Positions 47,201 to 59,800 of a stretch of DNA of 64,000 nt are shown here, in pieces. The stretch covers positions 42,181,917 to 42,245,916 of the forward strand of contig OY829544.1 in the NCBI GenBank assembly GCA_963691705.1, written 5' to 3'. A program made the position numbers and the translations under genes. The number at the start of each line of letters is the position of its first letter. Within the stretch, counting starts at the first letter, position 1. The stretch comes from Viola odorata (lineage: Eukaryota; Streptophyta; Magnoliopsida; Malpighiales; Violaceae). The notes under the pieces are model-generated. The model saw only the letters and a list, made by a program, of their open reading frames with translations. It was not told the origin of the DNA and searched no databases.

Positions 47201-50044
47201 TAGGAGTTTGATCACCTCCTTCTCGACAGCTGACGCCTTCTCTGTAGAGAACGCGCGTCGCTTCTGCTGGATAGGCTTGACGTTGGAGTCAACATTGAGT
47301 CGGTGTTCTGCCACCTCTCGAGAGATACCGGGCATATCCGCGGGCCTCCATGCGAACTTTCCCTTACGTTTGTGCAACAATCGAGCTAGCTGAAGATTTT
47401 CCATAGGGCTAAGCTTTTCGCTAACCGGGAAGCTTGCTCTCTCGGTCCCATTAACCGGTATGGGTACCATTTTATCTAATGGCTGAGTTCGTTTCTCATC
47501 ATTTTGTTCGCATGGATCTACCGTTACACAGACGTACCTATCACAACTTTTCTGAGTCATGAGAAGGTAACACTCGGCCATCAATTTCTGATTGCCTTTT
47601 ATTAAGACCACTCCATCCCAAGAGGGATATTTCATCCTTAAATGTTTCTGCGATATCGCTGCTTCGAAGCGGCTGAGGAAAGGTCTCCCCAGAATAGCGT
47701 TATAGGGTAGATTTAGGTCCACGACCAGGAATAACAACTCCTCTGATCGCTTGGAGGTGTCCTCCCTAAAGTATACGGGTAAGATGGTTACCCCGGTTAC
47801 TGGGATCGGGACCCTGTCCACCCCGATAATCGGCTTCTTGCAGGGCGTTAACTCGTTGTCAGGGCGCTTCATAAGATTATAAGCTTATAGTGAAAATAAG
47901 TTCACAGCGCTTCCGTTGTCCACGAGGGTTCTTCTAACCCCATGATTAGCGATAACAGGTGTGACCACTAACGTGTCATTATGCAGATAGATGACACCTT
48001 TTTCGTCCTCCTCGGAGAAAGACAACACCATCCTGTCCAAAGCGCTTATCGCCTCGCTTTTCATTGTCGCACCCTCTCACTTCCGCTTGTCTCCCGGTAC
48101 TGGCACTAACTGCGTAGGCTCATCTAAGTAGGGGGTGCCTCCGGCTATGATGTTGATTATAGGGACCTCGTCATCATCAACCATGAGTGTCTCTCTACCT
48201 CTTCCGGCGAGGATATCGTTATCTCTTGGAACACGAGGGGGAGTTGGTCTATTATCAGCAGCTCTACCCACAGGATTGTTCCTAGCTTCCTCTCTAGTCT
48301 TAGTGGTGAATTCTCCAAGATACCCTTCCTCTACTAGACGTTCTATCGCTAGCTTCAATTCTCTGCACACTTCTGTAGAGTGTCCCTTAGCTTTGTGAAA
48401 CTTGCAAAAAGCATTTTCTCTTTCCCCCATGATTACCGTAGGCTTAACGGGGGTGGGGTAACGAATGGGTAGGTTTCGCTGTTCCACAATCGCTAATATC
48501 TCTGCCCTTGGTAAAATAAGGGAAGGGAGGTCCGGGTCGTAAATTCGGCCTTTGGGAGGATCTCCTTGTCGTCGAGTAGGGGAATTGCCAGACTTTCCTT
48601 TTGAGGAATTGCCTCTTCACCGGCTAGAGGCCTTAGGAATGTGACCTTTTTGCTGTGCGTATTCGTCAATAAAGCGATCTTCCGGAGTGGTGGTAGTAAG
48701 AGCGTTAAAGACTTGAGGTGCGTCTTGTAACACGTTTAGGGCTCGATCCCTATTTTCTTCTTCTTCCATTCTTGCATAATTGTGGGCTTTCAGCCTTAAC
48801 ACATCTAAAGTCGCTGGGGGGTCTACCATTAACGAGCCTCTCAATTTCCCGTAACGACAGTTCCGCTTCAAGGCTTCAAAATCCACGGTAACGCCGGGTG
48901 TCAATGACATTTCCAAGTCAAAATGACTAAGGAAATCTCTCAACGATTCTAGAAGCTTTCGGTGAATATCAAATAAGGCAGCGACAGATTTCTTGATGGG
49001 GACCGCAGTGCTGAATCGACTTCGAAACTTAGATTCCAACTATAGGAAGCTATCAATAGATCCACCGGGAAGACCTTCAAACCAGAGGCGGGCAACCCCT
49101 GACAACGTCATGACAAATATTTGACACAAGGGTGCATCACTATGGGTCTGGAATTGTACGAAGTCCTTCACCTTGTTGAGATGAGAAATGGGATCTCTCG
49201 TACCATCATATGACTTTGTAGGAAGTTCCACATGCCGACCGACCCTATGACGCCTCACCCGATGACTAAACGGGTGACCTGAAGTATCATCAAGGATTTC
49301 GCGCGTATGACGAGGGGGTGACACTTCCAGATGACGCCTTCGATTACGCGGATGTGGAGTGTGATGTCTCTGAGGGGACTGACTGCGACTCCTGGGTGAA
49401 CGAGTTTGATGTCTTCTACTACTGGACCTTTCACTACGTTCAAGGGATACATTCCTATTCACTTCTTCTCGCCGACCGTCCCAACGGTCCTTATGCTCGT
49501 CGAGTCGACTTTCTCCTTGGGGGATGGGAAATTGCGGCACTTGGGGCACATAAGACTCTACTTGTCCCTGGTCGAGTCGCGCAAAGTTGATTGGAATATC
49601 CGCCGCAAGCATAGTTAACGGAACACTTCTGGGTTGTAAAGGCGATAGGGGTCGTTTGACGACAATGGATGGTGCAAAAATAACCTGGGGTGGGATACTC
49701 GACCCGGAAGCATCTGGCGTGATCCTCGCGGCCAGCTCAGTCAAGTAATCTAGGCAAGCACGAAGGGTGGATATTTCGCCCGCGAGAGGGTTGTTTGCAT
49801 CGCTAAGTGTGAGTCCCCTAGGAGGAGGAGCATAAGAACTGGATCCCCCCGTCTGGGGTAAGGGAATGCTTATCTGGGAGGAAGGTGTTCCTCCTACTAT
49901 CCTGAATGAGAGATTTGAAGACTCTCCACTGATTTCTTGCATCATAGTAGACTCATCAGCGGTGGCGAAAGGAAAAAGTCGTCTACGGATCGCAAAGGGA
50001 ATGCTAGAAGATGGAGGCGGAGTGGACTCCGAGTCAAAAGCCAT
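44223..50044 (-). pseudogene. Tat-lineage Ty3/gypsy gag-pol with dual RNase H, decayed
   Basis: Starts at ATG 50044. Gag has an Arg/Ser-rich region and a capsid-like segment (PTKSYDGTRDPISHLNKVKD), then one CKFHKAKGHSTEVCR zinc-knuckle-like motif (about 48400). Protease carries VDNGSAVNLF (about 47920). RT has YVDD at 46805-46816. In the 671-codon block starting 46675, a gypsy RNase H (about residues 95-215) is followed by a second, archaeal-type RNase H (about 247-388) retaining D252, E292, D325 and D379. Integrase keeps H485, H492, D555, D615 and E651, but the zinc motif reads GQKC where CxxC is expected. In-frame stops lie at about 49038, 48615, 48075, 47887, 46689 and 44661, and a frameshift at about 44490. 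The second RNase H marks the Tat lineage. Confidence 0.9.
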
Positions 50045-50132
50045 GGTCGGTTCGATCTTCCCAAGTAAAATGGAGCTTGGTTGTCAAGGATGCTCACTTA
50101 ATCAACCAAGGCTCTCAATGAAAGCACTACTT

Positions 50133-50669
50133 TGATAAGATTCGAAGTTTTGGGAGTCGGAAGGGGAGGTGGGGCTGATCAGAATCACTGTAGTTTTCGC
50201 CGAATGTACCTGCAAACCGCCGGAGGGGGGGCTCCGGCGTAAACACTCCAATGCCTAAGTTAGTGAGGCGGTTCAAAATAGCAGAGGTTCCAGTTGCGAT
50301 CTTAGGCTTACCTTGCGTTTTAAATGGTGGGGTATTTATAGGCCGTATAAGGGCGTTATCAGGGAAAATAATGCTTCCAGCGACATCAAGGACGATATCT
50401 CCGAATGACGTTAGGGACGGTATCTCCAGGTGACACCATGGGCGACAGCTTCAAGTGACGTCATGGCTGCCCTGGGATGGGATAACGTTGTGCGTGTAGG
50501 TGGATGACGCATGAGACCCCTCCCCCGCTGATGTCGACCATCCCAAGGCTCCTCCCTGGCTAAGGGGCGTCAACCTTCCTTAGCTGATCCCTAGCAAGTG
50601 CGGTAGGGTTCCGACCTTCGCAATGATACAAGGACGATAATACCCTTGAAGTAGCCTTAATTGTTATCA
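50133..50669 (-). mobile_element. 5' LTR of the Tat element, 537 bp
   Basis: Read on the minus strand it starts TGATAACAATTAAGG and ends CTTATCA, i.e. TG...CA. TATAAATA lies at 50333-50340 (minus). The sequence directly after it (AAGTAGTGCTTTCATTGAG) matches the usual post-LTR region of Tat elements, and gag starts 89 bp downstream. It contains a perfect GC-rich stem (CGCCGGAG / CTCCGGCG, 50218-50239). No matching second LTR was found in the window. Confidence 0.8.
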
Positions 50670-52396
50670 AATATGGCATATGACATAAATTAAATATTGC
50701 ATACGAGCTATTAATTAAACATGGAATATGAGCTATTAATTAAATAAACACGAAAAAGGGACTCGAACAATTGACGAAACTTTAATGGGCTGGGGCCATG
50801 TGCATGCTGAATTTTAATTAAAATGGGCTAGGAATAAATCCTAGGCCCATGACTTAATTAATTTGAAGAGGGGAACAGATGGGTTTGGCTTAAGCCAAGG
50901 CCCATCTACGTTTTAAAACAAAAGAAAGAAAGGGACGGGCTTGGCCCGTCACCTTTCTTCTTCCTCCTTTAAGAACATGGCATGGCTGCCACTGTTATTC
51001 TTCTTCCATACGTCGGCGCCACTGCCGACGACAAGGAAGGGAGCTCCGGCCACCAAACCACATAAAAAATGTCACGAAGCAGCGCGACTAAATCACGACC
51101 AAAACCCCGTAAAAATTAGATCATTTCATCCATAAACGAAGAGTAATTTGGCACTTGAATATATATATGCATCAAACCCAAAAATTCATAATTAATTACA
51201 CAAGGCAGTAGGTGTTTAAATTGAAGCAAGCAAAACATTCATCACTTGAAAATGAAGTGTTTAAAACTGATTTGAGCAATTTATTGATTGATTAAGAGGG
51301 AAAACAAAAATTTAAAAGAGAGAAGCTAGAGAGAAAAAGTTTGAAAAACTTACATTGCTTGCTTCCTTTTGCTTGGACTGATGTTGAGGATGAAAGGGTG
51401 CGAGAACCCGTGTGTTTTGGAGGGTGAAGGGCAGGGTATTTATAGGAGGAGGTTGGACGAATGTGTGGTGAATTTGGCGCGCGTGGTCGAGGGTGACGAG
51501 GTAGATCACGGCGAGTGAGAGTGCAGTGTTGGCGTGGTGACGTCACTTCCTTCTCGAAGCAGTGACGTAGTTGATTCTCGAAGCTATGACGAGGGCATTC
51601 GAATTGGAAGGGAAGAAAACGCTTGCTGGAAAGAAAAGAGAAGGGATGTAGGCCTTAAATCCATGACCGTTAGATGGTTGACTAAGGGGTTAGTCAACCA
51701 ATCCAACGGTTGATCAAAAGAAAGAAGAAAAAAATGCTTTAGTAATTAATATGGGCTCGATCTATTTTCGCGAACAAACGTTCCGAATTTTCGAGCCGAA
51801 AGTGTCAGCGCGTAGAGAAAAATACGGCGATTTTAACCATCTACAGCGAATGACGAGAATTTTTCATTTAACGTGTTTATTTTCTCATTCGGAAACATGA
51901 AATGTTCGGATGAAAAATAAATGACGTTATGACAAAAATCACGCGAAACGCTGTAGGTCGGTGTGATCGAAAAAAATAGTAGGAACTAGTTGATGGAAAA
52001 CATTCCGCGTTCGAGCTATTGTCCGAGCGAACTTACTCGGGTCCAATAAAAGCTCAAACAAAAATAATAATAATAAAAAATAAAATGCTAAAAAATGTGA
52101 TAAAATACTAAAAATCCTAAATTTCATGCGATGACCTAAAACGAAGAAATAACTAGCAAACAACTAACGGATAATTAAAAAATGTGGTTTTAAGGCCGAA
52201 AATATTAATGATAATAATAACAAAAATATGTGACAAAAAATTAAAAATGCGATTTCGAATGCTGACGATGATAAAAATGCAATGAGAATTTAAAAATGCT
52301 AACGACAGTAAATTAATTAGAAATGACAGTAAGTTAAGTAAAATGACAGAAATGATAAATTCAATTAAAAATGGCGTCAAAATTCGGGTATCAACA
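50670..52396 (+). mobile_element. Right 1.7 kb of a large LTR (copy 2)
   Basis: This stretch is colinear with 58228-59958 of the complete solo LTR. Shared landmarks include GGCATATGACATAAATTAAA, CGAACAATTGACGAAACTTT, TGGTTGACTAAGG and the end GGCGTCAAAATTCGGGTATC followed by AACA. It starts exactly where the Tat 5' LTR ends, so Tat inserted into this LTR. The left part is not found in the window. Short frames here (for example 50941-51135) are in non-coding LTR. Confidence 0.85.
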
Positions 52397-53849
52397 GTTC
52401 AAAAGAGAGAGAAGGAAGGATAGAGGTTTTATTAGCTGGAAAAGGCAAAGTGGCGAGAGAGCCTCCTGGTGGCAGTGGCAAGGGCGAGACAGAGAGCGCT
52501 TAAGGAGAGTGGGGGTATTCTATTATTCGGAAAGTGACGTTGGTCTTCTGATCTATGTAGTGCCTTGCTCCAGTCCTGATTTGTACTCCCTTTTGTTCAA
52601 AACTAAATTATTTCTCCCTTTTTTTTCTTTTTTTTTCCTTTTTTTTTGAAGAAGAAAGAACAAAAGGGAGCGGATACATTTATTTAGGACCTTTGAACTA
52701 GAGCAGCAAAATTTCCTCGGGCGTCTGATCTTCAGTAAATGATTGATGTCAACATCTCGGCCGAGCAGTTGATTTCCATGTTGCTTGTTTTGGAATACTT
52801 GATTTGAGTATCTAGGCCGAGTCATTCGGTATCCCCACACTAGAGTTTTCGTTTCTCTTTTGCGTTCTGCGATTACTTGCCATACTACTGCTTTCAGCAT
52901 CTCGATCTAGCAGTTGGATGTATAGTTCTATTCTCCACATCTACTTCTATTTTTAGGTTCTTGCAGTTCGATACCCCCACGTCAAAGATGTTGTTTCTCT
53001 CTACCCCACCTTACCACTACCGGAGGACATCTCTCACCTGCTAAGTAAGGAAAGGAATGTCTCAAGTAGTCAGAAGGGTGGTAAAATAAAGAGTTGAGCA
53101 GCAAGGGCGAGAAGATAAAAAGCAAGAAAAAAAGATAACAAAGAAGATTGCAAAGCTCCTAATCACATCATCGCTTTCCCACGTCTAATCGTGCCTATAC
53201 TCATGGGTCTCATGCAAATCCAGCCAGCACACAATCATGCATCCACTCAAAATAAAATCAGCATGAAAGCTCAAAAACTCACAGGGCAAAGTACATTGAT
53301 TGCAAGCAGTTAGGGCAAGACATAGTTATAAGAGCTAACAGGCAATATGGTGTGCAAGCGGTTTTGGTGCAGTGGGTGAAGTTTTCCGTGTATAGTGGGT
53401 CTAATCTGTGCATTCCATCAAAGGTGATTTTCAAAATAGGGGTAGTGCAAGCTTAGCAAAAGGTAATTTACAGAAAACCAAAGTTCACAAAATCCTAAAA
53501 AAATCGAAAAAATTGCCCAAAACAAAACAAACACATAAGTGTCCCTCCCTACACTTAAGCAAAGCATTGTCCTCAATGCAGAGAAGAGACTCAAACAAGG
53601 GCATACGAAAAGAAAATAATAATAAAGATAAAATAGAGAGAAAAGAGGGAAGAAACGTGGGTTGCCTCCCACGGAGCACCTCAATTAACGTCTAGGCCTA
53701 GACGTTGGTTGTTCAGGCTTTTTTCAACCAATTCTACTAAATGCTTTCCATCCTCTTAGTTTGATGTGAATTATAGCGTGAGGTGGATGGTCTTCTAGCA
53801 GAGCATCTTGCAGGCAACCATGATATGATTCAAATCTTAATTTGGGTTC
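52397..53849 (-). other. 3' untranslated part of the non-autonomous gypsy element
   Basis: No supported coding sequence. The minus strand contains the GTGGGAGGCAACCCACGTTT type segment (about 53660) often seen in Athila-like elements, and A/T- and purine-rich tracts (52600-52660). The 3' LTR is absent; the element is cut at 52397 by large LTR copy 2. Confidence 0.45.
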
Positions 53850-55055
53850 CTACAAAACAAAGAGGGAAAAATTGTTATGAGTGAAAGGTGATTCAAGGAA
53901 AGGATCAATATAATCAAAAAGTTTAAGAATCCCCCTATCACACATAACGACTTTGGAGCTCATGTCCTTAATTATTTCCTCCTCAATCTCTTTTAAATCC
54001 TTATTCTCAATCTCCCTCGGCTTGATGTAGTGAAAAGCCTCCAAAACCGTAGTCCCTTGGCTCACGAAAGTTTTAGAACAGTTCTGGAGTTTATTTGGTG
54101 GATTTGGCTGAACAATGACTTTTGCCTCTAATTCTGCGTCTAGGGCAAGCCGCTCGTCGCAACAATCTGGCAGATTTTCTTTGCTCAACAATGTGACTGC
54201 ACTGACCTTGTATCCCACATTGGTTTCTGGCTCTGAAGGAAAGCATTCTGGATCCTCCAATTTTAGCTCATCCGTTGACATAAAAAATTCCTTTATCCCA
54301 TAAGAATCATCCTCGTGGGTAAGACACTCAAATGGTAACTCCCATAGAATGACGGTGGACAAATTCTCCTCTTCACTTAGATAGTCGTCACCATCTAAGT
54401 GCTTCAAATATGGTTCTATGGGGGTGATAGGGTGATTCATGGTCTGATTCCGCAGAGGTATTGGAGCTAAATTTTTTTGTTCAGATACAGGGGCAACGTC
54501 TAGGGCAAGCGGGCTAGGTTCATGTGGTTCAGCGTCAGGGGCAAGCTGCTCGGGTAGGCATGCAAAGTTTGCTTCAATGGTCTCTTGGCGCTCCTGCTCC
54601 TTGATCTCCTGCAAGGCCTTTCTAGCTTGATTCACCAAGTCAGCTAATGCCTCTAAGCGCCTCTGTTACCTAAGCTCCTGCAAGTTTAATTTTATCTCCT
54701 CAACTTGGTTCGCTATGTCAGCTAATATTGCCTTATCTTCTTGAGACAACCATGTGTCTTGTGGAGGTTGTGGAGGTGGAAAATATTGATAGCTAGGTTC
54801 GGGTTGCACTCCATAGTTGAAATTTTCTTGATTATAGCACGGGGGGCTAGGAGTAGATACATAGGGATTGTAGTATGGGTCATAACATTCCTGTGGCCGA
54901 CCGTGAGATGTATATGAATCATAATACGAATCAAAACTCCCCTATGGCGGGCCATAGAATCGTCCATTGGCAGTCACATTCCTTTCATCATAGTTGCCTG
55001 CATCAAAATATTGAGGAAAAGAGGGTGAGTAAGAATAAGAATTAAAATAAGACAT
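53850..55055 (-). pseudogene. Gag-like protein of a non-autonomous gypsy element, 401 codons
   Basis: Minus-strand frame from ATG 55055 to the stop at 53850. The N-terminus is Tyr/Pro/Ser-rich (MSYFNSYSYSPSFPQYFDAG; PPPQPPQDTWLSQEDKA). A predicted coiled-coil stretch follows (ADIANQVEEIKLNLQEL, then LADLVNQARKALQEIKEQER), and then a long acidic region. Two in-frame stops interrupt it: TAG at about 54950 and TAA at about 54667. No protease, RT or integrase follows, so the element depends on another element's enzymes. Some Athila-associated non-autonomous families carry similar acidic gag-like proteins; the assignment is inference. A short frame at 55076-55264 may be an upstream piece of the same region. 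Confidence 0.55.
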
Positions 55056-55294
55056 TGAAGAAATAAATGATGTCTTCAGCGTCTAGGTCTTGACGCAGAA
55101 AGGAGTTCGAGATTGTCTAGGGTAGAGAGGGTTCTTTCGAGGACTAGGGTAGAAAATTCTCCGGTGTTAGTGGATGGTTTCCTGGCCTGTCTTCTGAGTT
55201 TGCTCTCTATTCTAGTGATCTCGAGCTCAAGTGGTAAAAGATTCGGTCTAAATATCCTGTTCACACAAACAAAAGAAAGAAATTAGTACTATTA

Positions 55295-55313
55295 GTCCCC
55301 GGCAACGACGCCA
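55295..55313 (-). other. Primer-binding site (tRNA-Asp type)
   Basis: Minus-strand TGGCGTCGTTGCCGGGGAC lies 3 nt downstream of the LTR end. Athila-type elements have the closely similar TGGCGCCGTTGCCGGGGA, complementary to a tRNA-Asp 3' end. One T replaces C here. It fixes the orientation of the element as minus strand. Confidence 0.75.
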
Positions 55314-55316
55314 TTT

Positions 55317-56631
55317 TGATGTGTTGTCGAGGCACATACAAATATAATAATAAAAACCTGCTATCAAATGCACAATAAATTGTATATAGTGGCAGCAGGG
55401 TCGAACACAGGGACTAAGGGTAGACGCTGACTTTCGTGTGTGACTAAGGCAAACAGACCGAAACAGTAACAAATAGGGGGGTTTTGAGAGTGTTGATTAA
55501 TCTAATTATAAACTAAGAAAGTAATAACGAAGAGTAATAAAGCAAGTAAGAAATCAATAGAGACAAAGCTTTCCTAGCAAAGACAAATATCCAGTTATGA
55601 TTTCAATTCGACAGATCATAGATTCGACAATATTCAATTCCTGACTTATAGACGTGCTATGGGGACCAGGTACGCTTAGGTCCCCTGCTTACCTTCGTAA
55701 GAGAAGCTACCCCAAGGTACGCTTATGGGGTAACCTTGACAATCTGCCGTCCTCCAAGGTACGCTTATGGAGACAATACTCAGATGCCCATGAAGAGGAG
55801 GTAAGACACGTCTAGGGTGAGACACTCAGTACGCTCGAGGCACTACCCTAATTAGTTATTTATTCCAGCTGAATAAGACGAGGAACCCGATTACTTCTAG
55901 ACCGGTTGTCTACTTTACCCTACAGCTTTGCGTTAGTTATAACCATAGAGATGACAGTAAACAGCAAGGGCGAGATGCAGACTGATCAAATCATAAATCA
56001 AGCACAAGCAATATTGACGTTTAAATAATAAATAAATACAAGTACAGAAATATATTAAGCACAATCAGATCTCACGGTCGAATGAATCAAAAACCTTCAA
56101 TTGTCTTTACTAGGAAATCAAAATTAGTTCCACAAAGAAAGCATAAATAAAATAGTAAATATAAAAATAACAGAAGATGAAGAAGAAGAAGATGAGAGGG
56201 GGAAGAGAAAAGAAGAGGCAGAAGAGAGAAGAAGAGAGAAAGAGGCGGAAGAGGGAGCCTCCTCCCTAAAACCCTAATTATTTTAATATATATATTAAAT
56301 AAAATAGAAATCCTAAGTCTAATAGAACTAGGTTTTCCTTAATTATGCCTTTGATGAGCGGGGAACACGGAGGGGAAGTCGGAGAATAAGTCAGATTTAT
56401 TAAATTTTCTTTTCCGAACTTTCCATTTCTGCAACTGGCCTACGCGCGATAAGCGGCTAGGCCTGGACGCTGGAAACACTCCAAAATCCTGTGAATAATG
56501 CATCTTTCTGGAATTTCCTCTCCTAAAGCCTGAATCTGCAATAAGTAAGGAAATAGAGGCTAATCAGTAGCATCAAAATCCAAAAAGGGCTAGGAAAGGA
56601 AGAGAAAATGTGGACAAAATACATCATATCA
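55317..56631 (-). mobile_element. 5' LTR of the non-autonomous gypsy element, 1315 bp
   Basis: On the minus strand it begins TGATATGATGTATTTTGTCC and ends GACAACACATCA immediately before the primer-binding site. Outside its right edge at 56632 the sequence switches at once to hAT transposase coding sequence (KALSQMVIVDE), showing an insertion into hAT copy 2. Inside lies a repeated GGTACGCTTA(T/G)G motif (about 55668, 55716, 55760), shared in altered form with the LTR-like stretches at 61.6 and 63.6 kb. Confidence 0.75.
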
Positions 56632-56858
56632 GAAGGCCTTAAGTCAGATGGTAATTGTTGATGAACTTTCCATTAGTTTTGTAGACAGGCCTGGTTTTAG
56701 ACATTTTATGGTTGTTGCACAAAATAGGTTTAAGGTGCCTTCTAGGATGACTATTTCTAAGGCATGTTATCAGCTATATCTTGATGAAAGCACCACTTTG
56801 ATATAGTTTTATTACCACCTATATCAATTATTATCACTACCTATTTGATGTTAGAAGC
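56632..56858 (+). pseudogene. hAT copy 2 transposase, upstream fragment
   Basis: Reads KALSQMVIVDELSISFVDRP, GFRHFMVVAQNRFKVPSRMT and CYQLYLDES, matching copy 1 around 23350-23490. After YLDES come about 60 bp of unrelated filler, and then LMLEA, which in copy 1 follows RWNSTYF more than 150 codons later. Hence an internal deletion with filler preceded the LTR insertion at 56859. Confidence 0.8.
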
Positions 56859-59800
56859 TGTCACGCCCCGAAAATTAAAATAAATTCGCGAGTGTACGAC
56901 GAATCTGAGACCTTACGATGCTCGACATAAAAGGACGCCTCGCAACATGCAATGAAGTCGCCACCCTAATTTTTTCTCTCGGCTTAGGGAACCTAATCGT
57001 CATGGCATAAATAAAATAAATAAATAAAAACTAAAGGCACAAAAAAAGGGTCTAAACCCAAGACAAAGGTTCGGGGTCGTATTATGGACTCGGGAAGGTG
57101 TTAGGCACCCGAGTCACATCCAAAAACGGTTACCGGTTGATAAGAGAGGTGTTTAAAAGGTGTTTGATAAAAATGCGTTTTGAAAGGGGGTCCTCAGAGG
57201 AATCGTCACTTTGGTCTTTTCCATGATCGAGACCGTTCAGGAATAATTAATCGTTGGACGGGGTTACCATTTTAAAAATCTTTTCGGACGGGGTTACCAT
57301 TTTCAAGACCGATCGATTATTCCTGACCGTAGCGTGATGGGACTGAATTTTCAGTAAGACCGAATGAGCACCCTCTATTTCATCATCGTACCATGCATGA
57401 TTAAATTAATTATGGATAGCTTAACAGAGTACAAATTTAAATGAGAGATATTTTGAAATGATAAACCGATGTGGGATCGAAGCCACCAAATACATGCAGT
57501 CAATATAAGCGGAATTTAAAATCAAACAAACATGGCATTTTAAGCAAGTCTTTAAACAAGTTGTTCATGTGGGTTGATTTTAATTCTAGCAATTCTATAT
57601 ATCATGCATACGATTAATTTTTACAGAAAAGCGTTGAATAAATAAAAGGGAAAGATTTCGAGCGAAGCTTTAAATTTTAAACCTACAAAATGAGAGTGTT
57701 AGTGATAGCTTGAAAAATAAATAAGCAGTTTATGAATGAGAATTTAAATAAATAGTCGATATATATCGAAGAATTAAATAATGATTTTGACGAGCACGAA
57801 AATAAAAATGGCGATTTGACGCATACGAAAATTAAAACGGTGATTTTATGAGTACAGGAAAATTTAAATGATGATTTGATGCATGCGAGAATTTAAATGA
57901 TGATTTGACGAGTGCGGGAAATTTAAATGATGATTTGATGCATACGAAAATTTAAATGATGAATTGACGAGTGCGAGAAATTTAAATGATGATTTGACGA
58001 GTGCGAGAAATTTAAATGATGACAGTTGATAAGTGCGAGAAATTTAAATGATGGCAGTTGATAAGTGCAAGAAATTTAAATGATGACTTGACGAAAAATT
58101 AAAGATTTGATGATTTTTGGTGCCTACGAAATCGATGTTAGTAATCGTTCGAAGATAATTAAAACAATAAAGTAAAGCAAATAGATATGCATTTAAATTT
58201 AAACAAGTAAATAAATAATTAATTAAACATGGCATATGACATAAATTAAATATTGCATACGAGCTGTTAATTAAATATGGCATACGAGCTATTAATTAAA
58301 TAAACACGAAAATAAAAGGGACTCGAACAATTGACGAAACTTTAATGGGCTGGCCCCAATGTGCATGCTGAATTTTAATTAAAATGGGCTAGGAATAAAT
58401 CCTAGGCCCATGACTTAAATTGAAAAAAGGAACAGATGGGCTTGGCTTAAGCCAATGCCCATCTTCATTTAAAGAAGAAAGAAAGGACGGGTTTGGCAAG
58501 CCCGTCACCTTTCTCCTTCAAGAACAGTAGCATGGCTGCTACTGTTCTTCTTGGTAGCCGGCGACAAGGAAGAAGCTCCGACCACCAAAATAAGAAAAAA
58601 AAACACCACAATGCGCAGAGGATGAAGCCACGACCAAAACCCAACAAAAATCAAATTATTTCATCCACAAACGATGAGTAATTTGTCACTTGAATATATA
58701 TACGCATTAAAATTGAAAATTCGCAATTAATTACACAAAGCAGTAGGCGTTTAAATTGAAGCTAGCAAGACATTTATAACTTGAAAACGAAGTGTTTAAA
58801 ACAGATTTGAGCAATTTATTGATTGATTAGGATAGAAAACAAAAATTGACCAAAAACTCTAGAGAGAGAAAGCTTGAAAATACTTACAGTGCTTGCTTCC
58901 TTTGCTTGGACTGATGTTGATGATGAAAGGGTGCCTCAACTCGTGAGTTTTAAGGGTAGAAGGGCAGGGTATTTATAGGAGTAGAATGTGTGGAGAGCAA
59001 GTAGGGTGACACGACCTTTTTTGATTTGTGTGGCTGGAAATGAATAGAGCAATCGGGAAGGAATGACCGGTGTTCTAGAAGCAGTGACAAGGCTTTCTTC
59101 CAGAAGCCATGACGAGGCTGATTCTCGAAGCCATGACGAGGCTTCGATTTGGAGAAGAAATGCTTGCTAGAGAAGAAAGGAAAATGGATGGTTTGGTTTT
59201 AATTAGGTGACCGTTGTATGGTTGACTAAGGATTTAGTCAACTAATCTAACGGTTGATTAAAAAGAAAGAATAAAAAAGCTTAGTAATTAATTATGGGCT
59301 CGATCTATCAGTGCGACGAAACTAGTGAGAAACTCGAACGAAAGCAACTACGTTATAGAGAAAAATATGATGAGTTTAATAGTCTACAGCGAATGAAGAA
59401 AATCTTTGTTTAACGTGTTTATTTTCTCGTTCGGAAACAAGAATATGTTCGAACGAAAAATAAATGACGTTACGACAGAAATTGCACGAGACGAAGTTGA
59501 CTAGCGTGAATGAAAAAAGGAGTAGGTAATTGTCAACTGAAGAAATGACACATTCGATCAATGGTCCAAGCGAATTTACTCGGGTCCAATAAAAGCTCGA
59601 ACAAATAATAATAATAAAAATAAAAAATGCTAAAAATATGATAAAATACTAAAAATCCTAAATTTTATGCGATGACTTAAAACGGAAAAATGAATAACAA
59701 ATGACTAACAGATAATTAAAAATGTGATTTTTAAGGCTGAAAATATTAATAATAATAATAATAATAATGAAAATGACGTGACGAAAAATTAAAAATGCGA

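Noticed and set aside
57765..58100. CRISPR-like or centromere satellite array
   Set aside because: About ten 30-bp units without spacers, confined to one LTR; no array extends outside.
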